Shown here one piece after another: positions 56,604-64,000 of a stretch of DNA of 64,000 bases. How positions within the stretch are numbered: position 1 is the first letter of the stretch; the number at the start of each line of letters is the position of its first letter. The DNA comes from Nitzschia sp. pyKryTriq1 (taxonomy: Eukaryota; Bacillariophyta; Bacillariophyceae; Bacillariales; Bacillariaceae): NCBI GenBank assembly GCA_956465555.1, contig OY101124.1, forward strand, positions 1,612,001 to 1,676,000, read 5' to 3'. A program made the position numbers and the translations under genes. The notes beneath the pieces are model-generated. The model worked only from the letters and a program-made list of their open reading frames with translations, made no database searches and was not told where the DNA came from.

Positions 56604-59537
56604 TTCTTCTTTTTCTTGTTCTTCTTCTTCTTTCTCAAGTTCTACTACTACTTTCGCTACTACTAGTGGCGACGGCAGCAGCAGTAGCAGCACGAGTATC
56701 AGTATCAGCCTTGGCCTGAACAAAAAATTAACGTCATCAGCATCATCATCAAAAACAACAAAAACAACAACAACAACAACATCAACAACAAGAGAACAAC
56801 CCGGGGGGGAGGAGAAGTCGAAAACAAAACAAAAACAAGAAGACGACAAAGAACAAGCAAGAAGAACAATAACAAGAACAAGCTCATAATGATGATCTGC
56901 TGCTGCAGCATGCAGGGCCAAGAAGACGAACGAACGAAACGTAACATAACAACAACAAAATGAAGCAGAAGAAGAAGAACAAGAACAAGATCAGCAGGAC
57001 GGAGGAGGAACAAGAACAAGCAAGACGAACGAGTACTACAAGCAAGTCGATCGTCGTCGTCGTCCCAAGAACAACAACTGTCGTAGTAGTACTCTAAACT
57101 AGAGTACTAGTAGCACTACTGCCACTACTGCCACTACTGCGAAGACATATACGACCATCAAGAAGAAGCAAGGAGGCCCGTGATCAAGACCATAATGCTA
57201 CGAGCAAGAAGAAGCACGCTCGGCAAAAACGTCCCGGCCACTTCTACTACTACAACTAGTTCTACTACTACTAGGGCACTTTTTCGCTGCTTTAGCTTTC
57301 TTGTACTACTACTCCTAGTAGCAGTTCTTAGAGAAAAATAGACTATCATCATTACACATGATGGCGATCATGATGACGATACCGGAAGGCATGATGATTC
57401 TGTCGACGACAAGAAGCAACAATGATCGTCATTATTTTGTTTGGTGTTCTTTCTTTTCTTTTTTGTCTTCTCGTCTTCTTCTTCTTCTTCGTCTAGTACT
57501 AGTTCTAGTTCTAGTTCTAGTTCTAGTTCTAGTTCTAGTACTAGTACTACCATCAGCAGGACCAGGGCAGCAGGCACCGCCGACGCCCCTCGTCACCAGC
57601 AGTAGAGTACTACTCTACTACTAGTATTAGTTCCCTCCCTCTACCACCAGTACCACTAGTAGTAGTGCTACTGCTACTCGTCTGCTGCTCCTTCTTGTTC
57701 TACTACTGCAAAGAAATCCTTCCAGTACTACTACTACTGCATTTCTACTATTACTACTACTACTACGAGACCTGCTGCGCCAAACAGCCTGCTTGTTATT
57801 CCCAACCGCTCAGCTGGGTGCCCTTCCGCTACGAGCAAAGGTGGCTCTGACTAAACGAGAGCTGGGACTGAAAGAGGCAGTAGCCGATTTTAGTAGCAGT
57901 GACGAGGACGAACCAGCCAGAACAGGAGCAGGTGGAAGGATAATATAGAATACTAGACCCACCTACAATACCCATTAAATACAAAGGTTTGTTATCTCTT
58001 TATGGGACTAAAATATGACTCACGGTATGATCCATATTTGGCTAGTTCTTACAAACTAGGTCACCGACCATCAAACATCACCCGAGCACTGGAGTACCAA
58101 AAACCTCAAGTTCGTCGTCAGAATCATTTTGACTGCCGGAGTTGTGCTCCACATACTCCATCTTTATCAAGTAGAGGTGCCTATCAATAGATTGATATCT
58201 GTAGTCTTTGAATTCGTGGATGACCGGTCATGACAACAGCGCAATGATACGAAGGAATCTGGAATCGGGAATTCCAGCATTCCACGCATGGCGCTAGCAC
58301 AAGATCTCCATATCATCATAGATTTCCACTCACACTATTCACCGACCATGACTTTATTATTATCTATTACTATAATCTACCTTTACATGCTTTGCTATCC
58401 GCTGTTATCAGATTAACAGTTTTGCTACCAATTGCACTTTGCCGTGAAAATACACAGCTAAGTATCATTATTGTCACGTCGGAAGGTCTCGACACCCGTT
58501 TCCGCGCAATCATAAAACAAGTGGAATTCGTTTATGTGATTTCGAAAGCGCCTATAATACCATCCCATTATCATCACCACCATGCATTGTAATGTAAACA
58601 TCATCATGAAAGCATGCAAATCCGCGACGCTCCAACACCTGGCCTGAGAGAGGATGAGAACACTGGAACCATACATCCTAAGTACCCCTGTCTCTGCAGA
58701 GAAATCCCTGTTCGCCATTCTACTTTTATTGAATGGAATGCAGTGCGTTTTTAGGGTAAGGAACAGAATAATTAGGTGCAGTTCTTGGATAACGTGCATG
58801 TGGGTATTGAAATGCGTGCATATAATTAAATAATTATTTAGTGCTACGGGCATAGGATTTTTCGCTCTCCTGATGTTGCACGGCGCCACACACAATAAGC
58901 CCCGCTGTTAAGTTACGTATTATTTTAGTTTGCGGAATTAATGCGGCCGACCGCGAAGCCCGAGGTGCCAGATATTACTAGCAACAGCAGTGCATGCAGT
59001 ATTGAGGGATTATTTGACTCCAACTAGTCAAATTAATTTCCGTTAGTTCCTCCGTACAGTACTAGTACTACTACTAGCAGTATGACCTCCTTCATGAACA
59101 TATTTTGTTCTCTTCGCGATACCATATTATGACATTATTATTTTGTTCGGGGCGCTTATTATTTTTCATTCCTTGCGAAACTCTGTGTTATTCGGCTTCG
59201 CTACTATTCATAGAGAATGCTTCTTACTTCAAATCTCAACGGTTCTTCGCTAATCTGCGTTCTCCCGATACGAACAATGTTTAGACAACAACTGCGAACC
59301 CACGTCGCATCGTTCCCGCTAATGTTATTTTCATTTTCACGCAACCTCATGCGATCGAACGAAAGAAATGAGTACGGTACAGTGCTCGAACATAACAAAA
59401 CGCATGCAGATCAATTCTCCACATACCGTCGCCTTACAGCACCGGTATAGGAGTATTCGAATGACGACGACACACAAATTTTCGATAGTAGTAGTGTTTC
59501 GCCGACGTTGCAACAAGAAGAAAAAGCCAAACCCACC
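56604..59537. other. 2.9 kb intergenic between HSF paralogues
   Basis: The left half (to about 57700) is AAC/AAG/CTA microsatellite DNA, including a TTCTAG hexanucleotide run at 57497-57540. From 57960 to 59500 the sequence is ordinary and less repetitive, but frames of up to 145 codons on the minus strand show no domain. I call no gene. Confidence 0.5.
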
Positions 59538-60694
59538 ATGTGCAATAATAACTCCTCGTCAAGAACAAGTGAGGAAAGGTTTAACTACGAGGCTGTGGTA
59601 AGTGCTGATGAAGAAGGGACCAACGAGAACAAAGGTAGCAGTGGCGGATCATCATCATCCACTCCTCCATTGTCCTGGTCGACACACAGTATGATGACGA
59701 TGAACGGAATCCCAATCCTCCCGTTCCCATTGAAACTTCATGCTCTACTTGAGGAAGCAGAGACCCTGGGCTTTGACGATGTCATCGCCTGGATGCCGGA
59801 TGGTCGATCCTTTCGAATATTCGACAAGGACAAACTCGAACAACAAGTTATGCCCAAGTTTTTCAACAGCTGTAAGTCATTGATTTACCTAATGGTCCCA
59901 ACGGTCCAACAAGAGCCAATATGGCCACATACAAGCTACCAGCGTCCGTCCTTCATTCTTTTTCACATCTCTGCGCTCATCTAACACTTTGTTGGCGCGT
60001 GTGTGCGTTCCTCTGATCTGCTGCTGCTTGTTTTGTAGGCAAATACAAAACATTCCAAAGGTCGTTGAACTTTTGGGGTTTCGAGACAGCAAAAAGTAGT
60101 ATCCCGTCACCACGCCTTCATGATCAGGCAACATTCGAACATGGGTGCCGTTATCACCCTTTCTTTATTCGAGGTCGACAGGAGTTTTGCAGCCAGATGA
60201 AGCGTGTCCGAGTCAAAAGGGGGGCCAGCAAGGGAGAGACTGCTGTTTCTACTCCAACTTTGAGAACAAGTAGTACTAGCAACAAGATGATGAGTGATGC
60301 AGGAACCGAGGACAATCAATCGAGCACACCGACTACTACTGCAGCGAGCAGCAGATCACCATCGCTGACTCCTCAAGGTGTCTTGCTTGAGAAGTTCTTG
60401 TTGCAGCACTCCTCCTGCAAGCAGCAGCAGATCACCATCGCTCACGCCTCAACAAAAGAGATCATCACGGCCACGAACTCGCGGCGTCACCATCAAGAAA
60501 GCTTGTTGGTGCAAGAACGAGTCCCTCGTCCCCCTCTTATTGTTCCAGATGAAAATCCCACTCGTGCTTTTCTCTTGAACATTCTAGAATCGCTTGTACG
60601 GCAGCGACAAGAACGAGAGAAACTGAATGTGATCGTGAACATTCTTCGATTGCAGCGAATGATCGAAACGGCAACGACGACGTCTTCGATCTAG
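59538..60694 (+). CDS. HSF-type transcription factor, two exons
   Basis: Exons 59538-59871 and 60039-60694 (donor AGCT|GTAAGT, acceptor TTTTGTAG|GC, phase 1) give 329 residues. The ATG at 59538 sits in CCACCATGT, a good context. The HSF domain begins at about residue 55: FPLKLHALLEEAE, DDVIAWMPDGRSFRIFDKD, QVMPKFFNSCKYKTFQRSLNFWGF and CRYHPFFIRGRQEF. The C-terminal half is Ser/Thr-rich with SRSPSLTPQGVLLEKFLLQH, then two predicted helices near the end (AFLLNILESLVRQRQEREKL and VIVNILRLQRMIETA). These might serve for oligomerisation in place of the classical heptad zipper. Exon 1 shares a 66-bp identical stretch with the HSF gene at 55702. Confidence 0.85.
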
Positions 60695-61504
60695 TCCTCT
60701 CCCAGCGTGTGATAGTACTAGTACTCTTCGTCTTTCACGCCAGCTGCAAGCAGTCTCACCACCACGACAATCGCTTTGTTCTCTGGATCCCTTTTCAAAT
60801 GTAAATGATATGCATCACCACACAAGAATGGAGTAATAGGCTGCTGCTGCTGCTGCCGCCACCACCTCCAAGAAGTTGGCCGCCGATTTGCTGCTGGCAG
60901 CCATCATGCTGCTCACCGTCATCATCAAACCACGAGGGCGGCTTCTTCACTTTGTATATGAATAATAACAATACCAGCAGTAGTAGTAGTAATAATAATG
61001 GTATGCGCATGTTTTGATGAAACTGCTCATGTATATATTCGTAGCAGGTAGAAATCTTGGTGGAGATGGTTGTTAGCTCGATGACGCACGCATGCACCAT
61101 AGTCGTTCTCCTCGCGATGATGCTGATGCTGATGTTGATGTTGATGTTGATGTTGATGTTGATGTTGATGATTCAACTCTTTCTTTTGAATGCCCGCATA
61201 CTGAAATTCAACCGGTCTACGACCACCCCACGTTTCGTCTGGAAACGTTGATTGGAGTATTAGGACTGCTACTCCTACGAGTAAGATATGATGATGATGA
61301 TGATGAGGAGGAGGAGGAGGAGGAGAAGGAGTGAAGAGAGGGAAACTCGTCGCCCTCCTCCTCCTCCTCCGTAATATACTGTAGGAAGCGGCGGCAGCAC
61401 CAACGGATCATCATCATGATCATCGAGTAGCACCAAAGCACGCACACACGCACGCCGACTGACTATTAGTCTACTAGTACCAAGGATACGAGTAGCAGCA
61501 GATA
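60695..61504. other. Intergenic with hexanucleotide and GAG/GAT repeats
   Basis: It contains (TGATGT)n at 61124-61170 and GAT/GAG runs at 61288-61330. A 101-codon minus-strand frame (60795-61100) is largely microsatellite-coded and is not called. Confidence 0.5.
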
Positions 61505-61800
61505 GATCATCATCGCCGTTCACGCCTAAAGAAGGTGGCTTGCTGCTTGAAAAGTTGTTCTTGTTCTTGTTGCAGCACTCCTCGCACTTCTCCTTCCAGC
61601 AGCACCCCCCACCAGCCGCATCATAAAATAGGAGCCACCCATACCAAAAGAGAGATGACGACTAGGAACTCGCGGCATCATGGCTGGATCGATGGATCGA
61701 TGGATCGGTTGAAAATAACAACAAAGAATTCGGCGTGTACTATATTCCTCGTTGAGCGATTTTATCCTCGTTCTTCTTGTCCCTCGTCCTCGGAGTCGTA
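61505..61800 (+). pseudogene. Decayed copy of the HSF C-terminal region
   Basis: Read in the frame starting AGATCATCATCG at 61503, the translation RSSSPFTPKEGGLLLEKL and FLLQHSSHFS aligns with RSPSLTPQGVLLEKFLLQHSS of the HSF at 59538. Further on, GAACTCGCGGC and TGTCCCTCGTCC match its GAACTCGCGGC and GAGTCCCTCGTCC in the same order. Stops and indels follow. No DNA-binding domain lies upstream, so this is a partial tandem duplicate, 0.8 kb downstream of its likely parent. Confidence 0.65.
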
Positions 61801-62462
61801 TTAGAGTACGGACGGTATAGTAGTACTACTTTCATCCCATTTTCTATTTGCATCGTCATAATATCTTTTGGATCTTGAAGAATATATTTATTTTGGACCT
61901 TGAAGAATAATGGGTATTTGAGAAGGAAGAGTTTGAGAGTGTTACAAGTGGAAGCAATTTGAGGTGTCACTCCGTCCATCTGTCCTTTTTGAGGCAATAC
62001 AGTAGTCATTCACTCATTCAGTCGGTCGCGTCAGTCGTCCTGCGATGATGATGCGATGATTCCACAATAGTAGTGGCAGTCACGCGCGCCTGGGGTCAAA
62101 GATCATCTCGCATCCAAATGACTTTTTTCATGAATGACTATCATCTCCGAAGTATTATTACGCACTAACTCTAGTATACCGCTCTAGAGTGAGACTAACT
62201 GCTTGATTCATTCTGCCCGTAAGACCTTATTCCGATCACATCAGATGACGATGCTCCAAAAACAACAACGTCAACGACAAAGACGAGAAGAACAAGAAGA
62301 ACAAGAAGAAGAAGAAGAAGAACAACAATAATAACAAGCATACTACTGAATTCTCCCCAACTCAAGAACCAAGAACCAACCAACCAACCAACCAACCAAA
62401 CACACAAACAAACAACCAGAAACCATTCCAAGAACCAACCAAACAAACAAGCAAACACACAA
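61801..62462. other. Intergenic, upstream of the LKK-repeat gene
   Basis: It contains a pair of imperfect ATCTTGAAGAATA/CCTTGAAGAATA repeats (61873-61911), AAG/AAC runs (62285-62335) and an (ACCA)n/(ACAA)n leader (62378-62460) that would form an unstructured 5' untranslated region. No gene. Confidence 0.5.
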
Positions 62463-63035
62463 ATGAATGCGGCATTAGCCAAAGCGTTGGCCCGCGAGGC
62501 GATGAAAAAGAAACCCGATTTGGCCAAGGCGGAGATTCAAGAAAAGGCGCCCGAACCGGAAAAGGAACCGGAACGGTTGGTCGATTTGAAACAAGCGGAA
62601 ATACAAGAAAAGAAGAAGGTGATTGAAGTCAATAGTGCCCCGTTACCCAAAGTCGAACTGAAAAAGGCAGCCGTCGTGGAAAAGAGAGCCATCGAGGTGA
62701 ATACCCCAGCCGCGCTACCCAAAGTGCAACTCAAAAAAGCACAAGTTGCGGAACGGCCGAATATTCAAGTCAACACGACATCTCCAGCCATTCAAGTGGA
62801 ATTGAAAAAGACTCCCAAAATGGACGATCATTCGTCCACCAGTGGCAATAATGCTGGTGGCAACTCTTCTTCGACAACAACAGCCGCACCGACCGTAGCG
62901 CTACGGCATAGAGAAGCAGGCGGCGAGAAGCATGATACAGAAAAGACGTCGGAACAAGAACCCAAAATGATGGTCAATCTTCGAAAGCCAGGAAAGGGAC
63001 GTTTCAAGAATCTCGAGCAGTATTATCAAGACTAG
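62463..63035 (+). CDS. Small charged protein with tandem LKK(A/T) repeats
   Basis: 190 residues, starting MNAALAKALAREAMKKKPD. The central part repeats a ~25-residue unit: LVDLKQAEIQEKKKVIEVN, LPKVELKKAAVVEKRAIEVN, LPKVQLKKAQVAERPNIQVN and IQVELKKTPKMDD. A distant last echo is MVNLRKPGKGRFKNLEQYYQD. The hallmark is a hydrophobic residue followed by LKKA/LKKT, then an acidic-basic pair and IEVN. LKKT/LKKV is the actin-binding core of beta-thymosin and WH2 motifs, but the amphipathic helix that precedes it in WH2 is not obvious, so actin binding is only a hypothesis. No membrane segment or signal peptide. Codon use is even and free of microsatellites, apart from a short Ser/Thr linker, which supports a real, constrained gene. 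Confidence 0.75.
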   Translation: MNAALAKALAREAMKKKPDLAKAEIQEKAPEPEKEPERLVDLKQAEIQEKKKVIEVNSAPLPKVELKKAAVVEKRAIEVNTPAALPKVQLKKAQVAERPNIQVNTTSPAIQVELKKTPKMDDHSSTSGNNAGGNSSSTTTAAPTVALRHREAGGEKHDTEKTSEQEPKMMVNLRKPGKGRFKNLEQYYQD

Positions 63036-64000
63036 TAATAGCTAATAGGACTACTACTAGTACCACTACTAGCATTATAGAGATGCGATTGACTCACTCT
63101 ACTACAAGTAGTACAACAACAACTACTACTAGTAGTCGACTAGTACATACTATTGCTCTTCAAGTAAATGTTGGCTGCTGCTTGGCCTTTTGGGTATTTT
63201 CGGCCTCTTTCTCGCTCGTGCTTTTCGCCTCGCTGTCGGCCTTCTTTCTTTCGTGCTTTGTCTTCTTCTTCCAGCAACGACGACTTCACCAGCACCAGTT
63301 TCAATTTTCATTCGTAGTGTTGTTTGCGCCGCCAGTGTTGCTTCTTCGTCGGCACTACGATTACTGCTACTACTACTGGTACTAGTAGTACTATATTTTT
63401 GTTGGAAGAAGTTCTTGCTTTTAGTACTAGTAGCTTGCTGGCAATATTCCCTGTCTCCTTCAGCACTTCTTCATTCATGATGATGATCGCGTTGCTTCTT
63501 ATTCTTGTTTCCAGTAGTACCGCCGTGTTCCTTCTTCTTGCGGAGGAGGAGGAGGAGGAGGAGGAGGAGGAGAACGATTCCGACGAGTAGCTACTACTAG
63601 TACTACTAGATAATACTAGCAGCACCCACCCCAAACAACAACAACAACAACAACAACAACGTATTCCAGAACAATAATATTATTGTCCTGCTCGGTTATA
63701 CTCTAGTAGTAGTCAAAGAAAATAATAAAAATAATACAGCAAACACACGCCTGATGATGATGTCTAGCTAGGTAATAATGTGCTGTGACTGCCCATGTCT
63801 CCCTGTCTGTCTGCCTCTACTACCGCGATGAAAAAGAAGAAAGTAGTATGTCATCATCATCATCATAATATTATATGCTGGATGGATGGATGTTATATAA
63901 TAAGATGGATGGATGGATCATGGATTGATGGATGTTATTTGATGGATGTTACCAAATCATCCTCGGCGTCCATTTCCTAGTTGATGTTGTCGTCGCATAA
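63036..64000. other. Right-end region, no gene supported
   Basis: Frames on both strands at 63080-63630 give hydrophobic or basic peptides largely dictated by CTA/CTT repeats. (GGA)n lies at 63541-63570, (CAA)n at 63638-63660 and GGAT repeats at 63881-63920. A minus-strand ATG near 63973 (MDAEDDL) precedes a GT and could start an exon beyond the edge, but this cannot be tested here. Confidence 0.4.

Noticed and set aside
58458-58895. 145-codon minus-strand frame in the long gap between HSF genes
   Set aside because: No domain, mixed composition and no flanking exon; the peptide resembles nothing I know. Cannot be excluded as a lineage-specific gene but is not supported.
60795-61100. 101-codon minus-strand frame with a poly-Leu segment
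   Set aside because: The hydrophobic segment comes from a CTA/CTG microsatellite and the tail from Gly/Ser triplets; no independent evidence of coding.
63083-63634. Overlapping hydrophobic frames on both strands near the right end
   Set aside because: Several frames stay open at once because of CTT/CTA composition; none stands out by motif or start context.

Overview
The window looks like nuclear DNA of a diatom, most likely a pennate one; I cannot name the species. The signs are: plastid presequences with a signal peptide followed by an ASAFAP-like Phe motif (genes at 43024-43911 and probably 1776-2633), several heat-shock-factor (HSF) genes, two DUF6824 proteins, a type II leucine-rich-repeat (LRR) membrane protein of the diatom type, a receptor nucleotide cyclase fused to a phosphodiesterase, a copia element of the diatom type, and short GT-AG introns. 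Trinucleotide repeats are very dense and run into coding DNA, where they encode poly-S, D, Q, N, T and K tracts.

Layout. 1-7.2 kb: a possible partial gene at the left edge, a truncated reverse-transcriptase fragment, a divergent pair (plastid-type glutathione S-transferase and a secreted HAD hydrolase), then a three-exon beta-helix surface protein. 8.2-10.6 kb: a small VanZ/YfiM-like membrane protein and a weak hypothetical gene. 12-17 kb: two tandem paralogues sharing conserved cytoplasmic blocks and one membrane segment; only the second has an LRR ectodomain. 17.58-21.3 kb: a copia element with LTRs that are identical by eye, a 6-bp target duplication and an internally deleted but open reading frame. 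21.6-31.5 kb: a DUF6824 gene, a five-exon receptor cyclase-phosphodiesterase, and tail-to-tail with it a TPR protein with a Lys-rich tail.

32.6-46.9 kb: a multipass membrane protein of unknown function, a 917-bp non-autonomous DNA transposon with perfect 32-bp inverted ends and an internal array of hairpin-forming repeats, a large HSF, an RluA-type pseudouridine synthase, a plastid protein built from two related halves, and a second DUF6824 protein. 47-64 kb: an AT-rich stretch with a zinc-finger-like ORF, a hybrid histidine kinase whose sensor region resembles that of the cyclase, two HSF paralogues with an intron at the same place, a decayed copy of one HSF tail, and a small protein with LKK(A/T) repeats.

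The theme is signalling and transcription: two membrane receptors with related extracellular modules but different outputs (cyclic nucleotide turnover and phosphorelay), LRR-type membrane proteins, and at least five predicted regulators (three HSF, two DUF6824). Nothing shows these genes form one pathway. Gene starts were set on ATG codons. Spliced genes were assembled by eye from GT-AG sites that keep the reading frame. Most long intergenic stretches hold microsatellites and islands of GTAC/ACCGGT palindromes.
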